Notes: a model not told the origin generated them from the letters alone. DNA of 64,000 nucleotides from Bacillus piscicola (GCF_022458745.1 NZ_JAJJJF010000009.1:59605-123604); one strand, 5' to 3'. Counted from the first letter of the stretch, positions 18,424 through 27,617 are shown. A program made the numbers and translations.

Positions 18424-21194
18424 AGTTTACCTCGTCCTCGACGCATCATACTCAGGTCTTGCATCGTTACGTCAGGGGCACGATTAACCTTTTCCTTCCC
18501 TGTGGATGCTGGTTTAATTTGAGTATTATGTGGCTCTGCCTTTGTTTGTTGCTTCTGAACAGATGTCCCTTTTGTATGATAACGTTCGCCTTTTAAAGAT
18601 GAGGATTGTGTTTTATTGTTCTGAGCAGTTTTTTGATTCACGATAGAAGCTTCATCATGCTCTCTTCTTACTGTTGATGCGGCTCCGGGTTGATTCTCCA
18701 CTCTGCTTTGAACAGGGTTTACATTGCTCCCCATATTACTGTCATTGCTGATAGAACTTGGAGCGGCAGACTGTGTCATGACCCCATTGTTACCGGTAGA
18801 TACTTGTTGTCTTGAAGTCTGTGATCTCACTATATTCGATGTACTTGAAACACCGTTATCTTCTATTGTTGGCGATATAGGGGCTACGCCTGACTGACCG
18901 ATAGCCGAGTTCGTTTGTGTTTGGATCTGTGTTTGCGGAACAGCTGCAGATGAGTAGTTAGCTGGTGCATTATTAATCTGTTCTTGAAGTTGGCTCACCA
19001 TGCTACTGTTCCCGGTATCTAACGAATGATTATAATTCACGATGGATTCCTGTAGTGCAGGGTTCTGCAGTTGCGGATACTCTCTATTTGCATAACCTAC
19101 GCTGTGATTCATTACCGATCTAGCATTTTGCACTACTTCCTCTTGCCTAGCATGACTTTCCGTACCAGCGTTCATTTGTGACAGAGCCCTCTGTGCTTCT
19201 TGATAGTTGCGTGTTGCTAAAGAAGCCTGGCGAGTTGCCTGAGCAGGGGTTGCCATATGAAGCTGTGGATTCGAAAGATTTCTTGCCAAGTTTCGTGTGC
19301 TTCGAGATTGGGCTGCACTAACCTGCGCAAAACGGTAAGCGGTTGGGTCGGTATTTCTACGATTCATTTGTTTCAGTCGGTCTTTGGCGTTCTGGTAACC
19401 TTCGTTCGCACGATTCACCGCTATACTACGCCCTCTTTCATTAGTTGGATACGCTATTCCTGGTGGTCGCACACTTGTTTCTCCATTATTACTATTACTT
19501 GATGTACTCCCGTTGATATTTGAATATCGTAATTGCTCCGGAGAACTTGCAAACGTTTGATAATATCTAGGCAAGTGGCTCGGATGATCAGGGCCTTGAG
19601 AAGGTGGTTCTTCATCGCTCTCATCGTTATTGATTTGACTATTATTATCAAATCCACCAATCATACCTTCCGACGCTAAGTTTCCTGCCATTAATCCAGG
19701 AATCGTGTTACCGGTTGCCATTGCACTTAGCGCACCGCCGGCCGCCATAGCACCAGCTCGTACACCTCCACGTACAATCGGATCATTTAAGTTCGTCATG
19801 GCTCTTGTAGCTCTCCCTAGAGATCTCATGTTTCTTGCGGTTGCTTCTCTTTGCTCTCCCCAACCAGTTATGCCAGATGTTGTTCTATTACGGCTTGTCC
19901 CGTCACTCATGGGCACTCTGCTTCCCCTTCCATTGTTGCTGGATCCAAGAGTGCCGGTGCTTGGTCCTAGATTATTCATGTTGGAGTTATTCGAGTGGTT
20001 AGACGTTCCTGCATCATCACTATTTGAATTTGCTCCACCGGTGGACCTTCCTTTAGAAGCGTTTTGTAACATACGCCCCATATTCATGAGAGACATTACA
20101 CCTAGTGCTGTACCGAAGTTTTCTGCTCGTCCCCCGCTTGTTACTCCTGTAAAAGCACCTACGATCTTCTGTACCAAGAAGGCAACGGTAGGAAGGCCAA
20201 ACATAAATGCGCAAACAATCCAAAACGATAAACCATCCCCAAATTGATGTCGAACATAAAAGAACATCCCAAGAGCAAGGGCATGGGCTGCCTGAATAAA
20301 TACTTGCGACGTAAATTCATGGACCCATATGTTCATCGCATCCCGCCTGCTTGGGAAAATTAACGATAAACTCACTAATGGGAAGGTGAAAATAAGAATA
20401 GATAACGTTATCATTCGCATGGTGTACTGGAAATTCAGGATAAATGTCATAAAAAAGGCAACCAATGCTAATAGGCCAATCCCCATTGATTCGATGATGT
20501 TCAAATCAACTTGACTGCCAAACACTACGTTTATAAAGCGTCCAGTCCATATTCCATTGTCGGAAAGGGTAACCCAAATCAAATCTACAATGAAATAGTT
20601 GACATCAAAAATAATCCCCCACAAGACGTGGCCAAAACGTAAGCACACTACAACAAATATGGTACCTGCGATATAATCTTTAAATTTCGAGCGGTCCTGG
20701 GAATTAAAATTGTTAATAAGGAGTACCAGTCCTGCAAACGTCAACATCATCGCTAGTGGAATCGTTAGTAAGTCATGAAATGCATCATATAACATGGCTA
20801 TTCCTTCAAAATACTCCTTTGGAAATACACCAAAAAACATTTCATCTCTTACTCCACTTACTCCATCATCAGTGGTTTCTTTGTGAATATAAGTTCCATC
20901 CTCTTCGGAATACTTACCAAACATAGGAGCAAGCTCTGGTCGCTGAAACACGAGGTAGGACACGTCTCTTGCACCAAACAAATCTAAGACAAAATTTACA
21001 GGTGCAAGCATAATAGACGTCATAAAGCGTTCCCCGTAGTTCGCCTCATCATTACGTTCTTTTATCTCTTCTTCTGTGATGAGTGAGCTTTCATTGTTGT
21101 TTTCAGAAGATTCCTCTGCAAAAACGGAAACGGTAGGGAACAATAGCAGCAATAGAGAGAGTAGTAATACAATAGTTCTTACCTTTATGATCAA
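18420..21194 (-). CDS. VirB6/TrbL-like polytopic channel protein with long disordered tail
   Basis: The protein has 924 residues. It has a signal-like N terminus, then about six to seven membrane segments up to residue 360, with a VWVTLSDNGIWTG-type loop. The remaining 560 residues are hydrophilic and rich in Asn, Ser, Gln, Thr and Arg, with Ala/Gly patches. This is the standard plan of VirB6-like proteins in Gram-positive T4SSs, which form the inner-membrane channel. It sits between the VirB4-like ATPase and the VirB1-like hydrolase. The tail is predicted to be cytoplasmic or surface-exposed and disordered; its function is unknown. Confidence 0.78.
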   Translation of the reverse strand: MIIKVRTIVLLLSLLLLLFPTVSVFAEESSENNNESSLITEEEIKERNDEANYGERFMTSIMLAPVNFVLDLFGARDVSYLVFQRPELAPMFGKYSEEDGTYIHKETTDDGVSGVRDEMFFGVFPKEYFEGIAMLYDAFHDLLTIPLAMMLTFAGLVLLINNFNSQDRSKFKDYIAGTIFVVVCLRFGHVLWGIIFDVNYFIVDLIWVTLSDNGIWTGRFINVVFGSQVDLNIIESMGIGLLALVAFFMTFILNFQYTMRMITLSILIFTFPLVSLSLIFPSRRDAMNIWVHEFTSQVFIQAAHALALGMFFYVRHQFGDGLSFWIVCAFMFGLPTVAFLVQKIVGAFTGVTSGGRAENFGTALGVMSLMNMGRMLQNASKGRSTGGANSNSDDAGTSNHSNNSNMNNLGPSTGTLGSSNNGRGSRVPMSDGTSRNRTTSGITGWGEQREATARNMRSLGRATRAMTNLNDPIVRGGVRAGAMAAGGALSAMATGNTIPGLMAGNLASEGMIGGFDNNSQINNDESDEEPPSQGPDHPSHLPRYYQTFASSPEQLRYSNINGSTSSNSNNGETSVRPPGIAYPTNERGRSIAVNRANEGYQNAKDRLKQMNRRNTDPTAYRFAQVSAAQSRSTRNLARNLSNPQLHMATPAQATRQASLATRNYQEAQRALSQMNAGTESHARQEEVVQNARSVMNHSVGYANREYPQLQNPALQESIVNYNHSLDTGNSSMVSQLQEQINNAPANYSSAAVPQTQIQTQTNSAIGQSGVAPISPTIEDNGVSSTSNIVRSQTSRQQVSTGNNGVMTQSAAPSSISNDSNMGSNVNPVQSRVENQPGAASTVRREHDEASIVNQKTAQNNKTQSSSLKGERYHTKGTSVQKQQTKAEPHNTQIKPASTGKEKVNRAPDVTMQDLSMMRRGRGKL

Positions 21195-21214
21195 TATCGC
21201 ACCTCCCTTCTTCT

Positions 21215-23185
21215 CTATTCGTTGGGGTCGGTGGTAAATAACTCGTGCTCCAAAGGTGTTGAATCAATTTTGATAATACTTGCTTCATCATCTACACGAA
21301 TAATGCCGAGACCTTTTTCAGCTTGGTGCACGAGAAAAGAGCCTTCCCCTTCCGTTAAGTCAAATTTTCCTTTCACTTCTTCAATATCAATCGGTTCTTG
21401 TTTTAAAAAAATTTTTGTTGGTGCATTCTTTAAAATACCCATTCCTTGTTCTACACGAGTAAATACTTCAAATCCCTGTGTAACAGCAGTCATTGAACAA
21501 TTAAAAAATCTAACTGTTCTGAACTCTTGTTCTAACCACTGTGCCGTTTCCGGTTCATACATAGCGGTTTGAGCTTCATCAAATACAACCCGCTTTCGTA
21601 ACTTTCTATTTTTTTTAGCAAATTTAGTTGACTGCCACTTTGTGGCAATAAATAAACCTATAGGACGCATAACTTCCTCATCTAACAAACCCAATCCAAA
21701 GGCAAAAATTGGAGTATCTTGAATACTCACGTTAGATTGTGTATCAAATATAGCTTGTGTTGGTGAATCCCCGTGTCTCGTGAAATTTCGTAGCAATTGA
21801 GCAACCTCTTCTAATTCTGGTTCCTGAGTCATGCTAGTGTACAAATCCCCAAGTGTAGGCATTTCTTTATATGCTCCACTCAACTTGTACGTTTTTTGGC
21901 CATCTTCTGTTGTAATAACTTGTTGGTTTGGGTCAATAAGACTTTTTGGGTCTTCGTTGATTCCTGCATCCCGGTATAATTGGCGAATTGCATTTTCAAT
22001 TTTTACCTTGATTTTCCCTGTTAATACCGTGTCATCCATAACACGTATCATTTTAAATACAATGGCACGGACGCCTTGAACAGTCTCTTCAATATTGACG
22101 TAATCTGTACCGTCTTCTCTATCTTCCACGTCTACATCAAAGAAATTAATGCGGTATTGACTGTCTGGTGCTAAGTCCACATACGGGCACCCCATCGTGG
22201 TTACAAATCGTCTGTAATCACCTTTTGGATCGATAATTACTGTTCTTATGCCAAGATGCGCTGAGCGGTGTGTTAGTGTGAGTGTACAGAATGTTTTACC
22301 GCCGCCGGAACGTCCAAGAATGACCATGTTATGATTCATCAACTTAGGATGCCAAGCATCATAGTAAATGGGACGCCCTAAATCATCGGAACCTAGCACA
22401 ATGCCACTTCTGTGAGATATACCTCCATGACCAAAGGGGAAAAAGTCAGCTACATTACTCGTTTCATAGCTAAACGTGTGTTCTTTGTACATGAAATTTT
22501 GACTAAAAGGTGTGATATTAAAAAGCGCATCTAACTGTTTACCATCAGGGCTTCTCATATATATCTCTCTACCAGCAAAACGTCTAACTAAGTTGTTTGT
22601 GAACTTTTTTAATAGCTTCAAATCAAGTGAACTGACCACAGCCTGTATACTAACACGAAAAGGTTTTTCTATATTGGTTCGGAGGCGCCGCTGCCGATCT
22701 TTTAAGTCTGCAATTTCATCACGCATATCAATAGCACGAGAATCATTTTTTTCAAGCATTAAATCTGATTCTAACCCCTGTATGCGCCGCTTCACCTCTT
22801 CTAGCTCAACAGTGGTGTCTACGGGCTCTACATGGATAGCAACATCGGTATCGCCTTTTCCAAACTCTCCTAGTATAAGCGGATCAAGCATCGACGCCCA
22901 CGTGTTCCCACCTTTTATTTCGGCAAAAAAACTACGGTAATATCTTGCTTGTTCTACCGTAGAGCCCACTTCAACGAGATAGTCGTTATAACGTCCGAAC
23001 ACCCCGTGTTCTTCTGGTAATGTCTCTTTGACTAGCGACGGAGATACAAAATCAATTCCCGTAGGTGAAGTGTTTTCCGATGGTATTTGTTCTACAGGTA
23101 GAGAAGTATTTTTCCTTTTCTTTTTACTAATTCGTGGTTGCTTGTTCGGAGAGGATTCTTCTTTACTTTTTTTATATCTAATCAT
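21215..23185 (-). CDS. virB4: VirB4-like T4SS ATPase, C-terminal half of a split VirB4
   Basis: The protein has 656 residues. Walker A GRSGGGKTF lies near residue 292, VIIDPKGDYRRF follows, and Walker B is in KRVVFDEAQTAM, matching the HerA/FtsK-type core of VirB4. The first 250 residues look like the later part of the usual VirB4 N-terminal domain, with a coiled-coil region (VELEEVKRRIQGLESDL). The usual CagE/VirB4 N-terminal start is encoded by the separate upstream gene, whose TGA overlaps this ATG. The strong AAGGAGG here supports a genuine split rather than a sequencing error. Confidence 0.88.
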   Translation of the reverse strand: MIRYKKSKEESSPNKQPRISKKKRKNTSLPVEQIPSENTSPTGIDFVSPSLVKETLPEEHGVFGRYNDYLVEVGSTVEQARYYRSFFAEIKGGNTWASMLDPLILGEFGKGDTDVAIHVEPVDTTVELEEVKRRIQGLESDLMLEKNDSRAIDMRDEIADLKDRQRRLRTNIEKPFRVSIQAVVSSLDLKLLKKFTNNLVRRFAGREIYMRSPDGKQLDALFNITPFSQNFMYKEHTFSYETSNVADFFPFGHGGISHRSGIVLGSDDLGRPIYYDAWHPKLMNHNMVILGRSGGGKTFCTLTLTHRSAHLGIRTVIIDPKGDYRRFVTTMGCPYVDLAPDSQYRINFFDVDVEDREDGTDYVNIEETVQGVRAIVFKMIRVMDDTVLTGKIKVKIENAIRQLYRDAGINEDPKSLIDPNQQVITTEDGQKTYKLSGAYKEMPTLGDLYTSMTQEPELEEVAQLLRNFTRHGDSPTQAIFDTQSNVSIQDTPIFAFGLGLLDEEVMRPIGLFIATKWQSTKFAKKNRKLRKRVVFDEAQTAMYEPETAQWLEQEFRTVRFFNCSMTAVTQGFEVFTRVEQGMGILKNAPTKIFLKQEPIDIEEVKGKFDLTEGEGSFLVHQAEKGLGIIRVDDEASIIKIDSTPLEHELFTTDPNE

Positions 23186-24063
23186 CCGACATCCTCCTTA
23201 CGTTTTCTATTTTGTTGTGCCTTTGTGTCCCGAAAAGCTTCGTGTTGTTGCTCTGACAAGTAAGGTGTAAGACTTTGAACAGCATCACTAAACCCACCTG
23301 AATCGTAAATATCATGTAGATGTTGATAAGAGGCAATGTCGCGATTCATTGTGTAATGCAACATATTCAAGACTCCAATTTTATTTAAGCGGCTGACCTT
23401 GCAGCCGATACTGTCAAAACTCTGAAAAACTAGTTCAGCCACTTCATCCATCATATTAACCGCTAGCTCCTCAGCTTCATCCTGGGGCATCGTATTAGCT
23501 CCTCCCCGCAATTGTTGAACAAGGGTATCGATCTTTGTATTACCCGTCATAACTCCCGCTTCTGTCCCTTGTGTATATGGATTGTATCGAGCAATAATAT
23601 AACCACGATAATCCCGTGTTTTGCGTTCGGAAAATCCCTTTAAGTGGTTGGCCACATTCTCGGATGATTCCAGCAGTTGAGGTGTTAGATGGTTGTCAGG
23701 ATTATGAGCAGAAGCTACATAGTCATCGAGGTAATCGCTCATATCTAAGTACTGTGATTGAACTAGCAAAGTGAAATGAGTTGGCATTGAATTGACAAAG
23801 CTTCTGAAATGAAGCCAAGCACTGTCCTTTTCACTAGGAGACTTCATTTTGATATTGATTGACTGAACATCCAACACCATAGCAACCGTTCCATCCGGCA
23901 TGAAAACTAGTCCATTTTCTTCTATTTTTTTATAATTAAATAACTCTTGAACAGAGTCAGCATTTTCTTTATCTTTGACATTGCCTTTATGCTTCTTTTG
24001 CAAACGGTAATATAGAAACCCGAACGCAGCGAGTGTGAGGATTAAACCTATTGTGCTTCCCAT
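23182..24063 (-). CDS. VirB4 N-terminal-domain protein (separate gene)
   Basis: The protein has 293 residues. A single membrane anchor occupies residues 4-20, followed by a soluble domain with VQELFNYKKIEENGLVFMPDG, SWLHFRSFVNSMP-type and YIIARYNPY segments. These look like the TrbE/CagE N-terminal domain of VirB4 proteins. It lies directly upstream of the ATPase half with a 4-base overlap and downstream of the VirB3-like gene, the usual VirB3-VirB4 order. The membrane anchor would tether the ATPase complex. Confidence 0.68.
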   Translation of the reverse strand: MGSTIGLILTLAAFGFLYYRLQKKHKGNVKDKENADSVQELFNYKKIEENGLVFMPDGTVAMVLDVQSINIKMKSPSEKDSAWLHFRSFVNSMPTHFTLLVQSQYLDMSDYLDDYVASAHNPDNHLTPQLLESSENVANHLKGFSERKTRDYRGYIIARYNPYTQGTEAGVMTGNTKIDTLVQQLRGGANTMPQDEAEELAVNMMDEVAELVFQSFDSIGCKVSRLNKIGVLNMLHYTMNRDIASYQHLHDIYDSGGFSDAVQSLTPYLSEQQHEAFRDTKAQQNRKRKEDVG

Positions 24064-24066
24064 TAA

Positions 24067-24420
24067 TTATGTTTCTCTCCCCTTCACTTGAAATTTGGAT
24101 AAGTTTTCTTTTTTATAATAAAAAACTCGCTTCCGTTTACGTATCTTGTAAAAACTCCACATCATCTGAGCTAGAGATAAATTGGTTTTTCCGTGTTTAA
24201 AATAAGCAAAAACTAAAGCGATGATAATAGGTATTGTTAAATGTAATCGTTGAAAAACAGGGTTGTCTGTAAAAGGAAGCGTTGGAAGTACCGAAGCAAC
24301 TTGATTAGACACGATGATCGCCGGCACAATCCATGCTAATTTTGAAAACGAAAAAGGACCTACTATTTTCTCCTCTAATCCTGACTGGTATGGTACTTCA
24401 TGATAATCTCCCCAAGCCAT
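24067..24420 (-). CDS. VirB3/TcpE/PrgI-like membrane protein
   Basis: About 117 residues from the ATG at 24420 with AGAGGAG upstream. A longer frame would pass through the terminator at 24453-24487. Two membrane helices (FSKLAWIVPAIIVSNQVASVL and LTIPIIIALVFAYF) are followed by a basic cytoplasmic tail, the typical VirB3/TcpE/PrgI plan. Its position just before VirB4 supports this. Confidence 0.7.
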   Translation of the reverse strand: MAWGDYHEVPYQSGLEEKIVGPFSFSKLAWIVPAIIVSNQVASVLPTLPFTDNPVFQRLHLTIPIIIALVFAYFKHGKTNLSLAQMMWSFYKIRKRKRVFYYKKENLSKFQVKGRET

Positions 24421-24452
24421 AAAAAACTCCTCTCTTTTACGACCGTTTACAT

Positions 24453-24487
24453 AAAAAATCCCGCCCTTCAAGTTGAAAAGAGCGGGG
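24453..24487 (-). terminator. Rho-independent terminator after the VirB2-like gene
   Basis: On the leftward strand CCCGCTC pairs with GGGCGGG (one G-U), with further A-U pairs in the loop, and is followed by ATTTTTTA. It would let the upstream small subunit be made in excess over the rest of the T4SS. Confidence 0.75.
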
Positions 24488-24507
24488 TTTCTCAATATAT
24501 TTTTTTA

Positions 24508-24906
24508 TCACAAAAACGGAAGGATAATACTGGGCACCTCCGCACCAAGTATTCCAAAGATCCAAGACAGGACATCTTCTGTTTTAAAAGCCAAAATAAG
24601 AGCCAAAACAAAACCACCAATTTTAACTTTCATGTTTCCAATGGACTGGGCATTTCCCGAGAAAAATAAAGTAACACCAATCCATAACAACAAAGCAATG
24701 GCTATTACAATCGCAATGGCGCGTACCGACTTCACGAATGCTCCTCCTGCAGTGTCAGCAGCTGTCGTCAGACCGGTTGTGTTACTTGAGATCTTAGAGG
24801 TGATGGAAGCCATTGCTTGATCGGGAGGGAGAGCTACTAAAAAGGTGAACGCCAATACTCCCATGATAACACCTAAACTAACCCACCATTTTTTATTCAT
24901 TTTCAT
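24508..24906 (-). CDS. VirB2/TrbC-like pilin or channel subunit
   Basis: The protein has 132 residues: a signal peptide (VSLGVIMGVLAFTFLVALP...AMA), a polar Ser/Thr/Ala segment and two strongly hydrophobic helices (AIAIVIAIALLLWIGVTLFF and IGGFVLALILAF). This is the VirB2/TrbC plan. It opens the T4SS gene run, has AAAGGAGG upstream, and is followed at once by a terminator, as expected for a subunit needed in many copies. Confidence 0.65.
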   Translation of the reverse strand: MKMNKKWWVSLGVIMGVLAFTFLVALPPDQAMASITSKISSNTTGLTTAADTAGGAFVKSVRAIAIVIAIALLLWIGVTLFFSGNAQSIGNMKVKIGGFVLALILAFKTEDVLSWIFGILGAEVPSIILPFL

Positions 24907-25013
24907 GCTATTCCTCCTTTACTTTTCCTTCATTTCTCATATTTTGTTGAAATAAAAACATATCGCCTATCCATATGACATCCTTAAATATCCCTCCCAC
25001 CTCACCTACCGTT

Positions 25014-25592
25014 TTAGCTTGTAAGTACCATTAGAATCACCTCCCATACATCAAATCCAATATGCGAAACTCCTAAAATTACATTCGAAAGAAGCAAAAT
25101 CATAGCGACTAAATTTTCTGAAATGTTAAGTTCCCCTGGGCGTTTCGTACGCGCCGTTACAAAGAATTTATACTTCCGTTTAATAAATGGATAAAAAAGA
25201 GGAACACCACCGTCAAAAAAGAAATCTCCTAACACGTGGGAAGCAACTCCAATCGCTAGTGCAGAAGATAGATACCACTCCCAGTCCACGGCCATTCCGA
25301 ATCCCCATCCAATCACCAGCACTATCGCTATGAAAGTAAAAGAATGTGACCATGTACGATGTCCAAACAGCCAATTAAACGGATAACTAATGAAAAAAAA
25401 TGGGAAACGTCCACCTAACTTTGATCGGGGTGTATCCAAGTCTGGCAACAATGAACCAAACAATACTATTAGAAAAAATAATATAAGCTCTGTACCGTGT
25501 TCTGGTGTAATAGAAAATAGGTTAAAAAAAGTAATTGTGATTAGGCCGAATAACATACCGGTTAATTGATGAGTGGTCGCAGTCAACCCCAA
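25014..25592 (-). CDS. YdjM-family membrane-bound metal-dependent hydrolase
   Basis: The protein has 192 residues and about five membrane segments. Conserved polar residues of the YdjM/LexA-regulated hydrolase family are present in order: an early THQ, SLLPDLDTP, GHRTWSHS and ASHVLGDFFFDGG. The cellular substrate is unknown. It lies upstream of the T4SS genes and downstream of a terminator, so it may begin a separate transcript. Confidence 0.8.
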   Translation of the reverse strand: MGLTATTHQLTGMLFGLITITFFNLFSITPEHGTELILFFLIVLFGSLLPDLDTPRSKLGGRFPFFFISYPFNWLFGHRTWSHSFTFIAIVLVIGWGFGMAVDWEWYLSSALAIGVASHVLGDFFFDGGVPLFYPFIKRKYKFFVTARTKRPGELNISENLVAMILLLSNVILGVSHIGFDVWEVILMVLTS

Positions 25593-25621
25593 TCACCCCC
25601 TCTTCTGCAAAAATCCCCACA

Positions 25622-25661
25622 AAAATAAGCAGTAAATCTAATCAAAATGATAGATTTACTG
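25622..25661 (-). terminator. Terminator of the 25693 gene
   Basis: CAGTAAATCTA (25630-25640) and TAGATTTACTG (25651-25661) form a perfect 11-bp stem. On the leftward strand the sequence continues GCTTATTTTTG, a U-rich tract. Confidence 0.75.
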
Positions 25662-25692
25662 CCATAGGCGCCTTTATAATGCCAGACACAAA

Positions 25693-25932
25693 CTATTTAA
25701 TGGCAAGCAGCTTCCCTTGCACGCTATACCATAAATTAATTTTGTTTTCAGCAACAGACTTTGCATCTTCTAGTGTTAAAAAACCTTCTCTTTTCTCAAC
25801 AAAAGTCTCATGTGTAATTTCATATTGATACATACCAGTTTTACGATTTTTAGTGATTACACCAGTAACATTATGTTTTTTGAAACGCCAGCTTTCTATA
25901 ATGCCAAAATCAACAGTAGGTATTAGCTTCAT
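25693..25932 (-). CDS. Small unknown protein
   Basis: About 79 residues from the ATG at 25932, chosen for AAGGAGAG 8 bases upstream. It is basic, soluble and probably alpha/beta, with the repeated turn motif TGVITKNRKTGMYQYEIT and a C-terminal helix. No family recognised. A dedicated terminator follows it. Confidence 0.55.
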   Translation of the reverse strand: MKLIPTVDFGIIESWRFKKHNVTGVITKNRKTGMYQYEITHETFVEKREGFLTLEDAKSVAENKINLWYSVQGKLLAIK

Positions 25933-25986
25933 TGCGTAACTCTCCTTACGTTTATATTTGCCCATAACAAAAGCAGTCATACGCAC

Positions 25987-26265
25987 CTGGTTATATTTAC
26001 CAGATAATATGACTGCTCGATATAATGTCTCGCAAGATAATCATTGAAATTAATGATATATTAAAAATAAACATAGAAATAGCGATATGAATTGTCAATT
26101 TTTATAATAACGAAAATTTATAATGAAAGCAACCCTTTAAAAATGAAATAGTCGACACCTTTTATAGTTTTTTTATAAATACGATCATTTTAGAAGGTCT
26201 GCTGAATTTTTTCTAATACTCGGTATGGTTGATTGCTCCCTGAGAACAGCAAAAATGACCCCTTA
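25987..26265. other. AT-rich intergenic region
   Basis: No gene or clear hairpin was seen. The region is AT-rich and lies between two leftward small genes, so it should hold the promoter of the 25693 gene; I could not fix a convincing -35/-10 pair. Confidence 0.35.
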
Positions 26266-26580
26266 TTATGCTCTTTCATAAGCATTGATCGCTGTTTTTT
26301 TGTGATGAAAAGTGGAGGTGTGAGGTACATGTGGTGCGCGAAATGTTTCTGGGAGGCGCTCCCAGCTTGCAGAAATTTTTTTAACGGCTAAAACCTCTTG
26401 ATCTTGCTTACCTTCTTCAATAGTACCGCTTACATTGTGTGATAACACATCCACAATAGTTTTAAGCGTTTCAGGAGTTACTTTATAATATTTTTGCCCA
26501 TAAGCAGTTTCAAAGAGTTTAACTTTCGTCATCTTTGTTAATAAATCAGCGCAATTTAGTTCTCTATTCGTTGTGAACAT
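26266..26580 (-). CDS. Small unknown protein
   Basis: The protein has 104 residues and is soluble, with no signal or membrane segment. It has a helical N-terminal half (LNCADLLTKMTKVKLFETAYGQKYYKVTPETL) and a basic C-terminal tail. It sits between the NusG-like gene and the small 25693 gene. No family recognised, and no strong ribosome-binding site is visible. Confidence 0.45.
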   Translation of the reverse strand: MFTTNRELNCADLLTKMTKVKLFETAYGQKYYKVTPETLKTIVDVLSHNVSGTIEEGKQDQEVLAVKKISASWERLPETFRAPHVPHTSTFHHKKTAINAYERA

Positions 26581-26735
26581 ACTACATGGCCCCTAACCTA
26601 AATGAACTAGCATACTGTTCAAATATATTTGATGAAAGGAAAACGTGAATTTGGACAAAGGAAAATAAGGCCATTGCGCGAGCGCACATGTCCCAGGGAA
26701 GTTAAGTAAAAAAGAGACACTTCCAGAATTTTATG

Positions 26736-27491
26736 TCAAGTTACACAAAAACGATTTTGTAAGTCTTGACAAATTAAATCTAAGATATATTTAGGTTCAC
26801 TAAAATCCTTAATATGCAGGCTATTCATCAGTGGCTTTAAGGCATTAGCAAAAATGCTGTGCGGCATGTGAAAAGAAACTCTTTTTTGGTCTTTATGTAC
26901 TTTTTCGGTAATAGTAATGGTCTTAAAATATTGCAACCCTTTCTTTTTACCCTTTTGAATAGTACGCAGCATTTTTTCTGTAACGCAAGAGGGCGTGTTC
27001 ATCTCCTGCTCCAAGTGTTTTTCTGCTTTCTTACGTTCTTTTGGTATTTTAATTTGATTTACATGTTTAATAGAATCACTTAATGTGCGTTCGTGCTCCT
27101 CTTTTGTTTCAATGACAACTTGCGAATCTACAATATGAGCTTCTTCTGGTTCCTTATCTATATCAGTACCGACGTTTTCACAAAAGTCTCTAACTTCATT
27201 TTCTGGTATTTCCTCTGGTATAATTTTTTGAACAAAGGGAATACTTTTCAGAAAATGGTAAAGATCATTTGAAATAGTTGATGTTTCTTCGGCTACTTTT
27301 ATAAATACATAGCCCAGCGAGGAATTAACCCGGTTCTTTGACGGGGAATTAGAGGTTATTTTTGTTCTAATAATGGCTGGCGAAATTATTTTTTTGATCA
27401 TTTGCTTCACTTTTTTATTGTCAATTTTATCAATCAAATATTCTAATTCAAATTCCTCACCGTTTCTGCAAAGAACCGCAAAATAACTCAT
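26736..27491 (-). CDS. NusG N-terminal-like (NGN) domain protein
   Basis: The protein has 251 residues. The first 110 residues follow the NGN pattern: SYFAVLCRNGEEFELEYLI (W/Y-x-V-x-C-x-x-G-x-E), VNSSLGYVFIKVAEE, then LYHFLKSIPFVQKIIPEEIPENEV. NusG paralogues (RfaH, ActX, LoaP) bind RNA polymerase and act as processive antiterminators of long operons. The C-terminal half is charged and helical, and I see no KOW motif. It lies upstream of a ~25-kb leftward block that contains several internal terminators, so an antitermination role is a fair inference. Confidence 0.6.
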   Translation of the reverse strand: MSYFAVLCRNGEEFELEYLIDKIDNKKVKQMIKKIISPAIIRTKITSNSPSKNRVNSSLGYVFIKVAEETSTISNDLYHFLKSIPFVQKIIPEEIPENEVRDFCENVGTDIDKEPEEAHIVDSQVVIETKEEHERTLSDSIKHVNQIKIPKERKKAEKHLEQEMNTPSCVTEKMLRTIQKGKKKGLQYFKTITITEKVHKDQKRVSFHMPHSIFANALKPLMNSLHIKDFSEPKYILDLICQDLQNRFCVT

Positions 27492-27617
27492 GAAAAAACC
27501 CCCTCCCTATCAATTTCTTAAAACTTTTTACGCGATAGTTAAATTAGATTATGTTAGAATAAATATTATATTGCACACAGAAATTCTGTAATAATATCCA
27601 TACTTTCAGTACACTTA

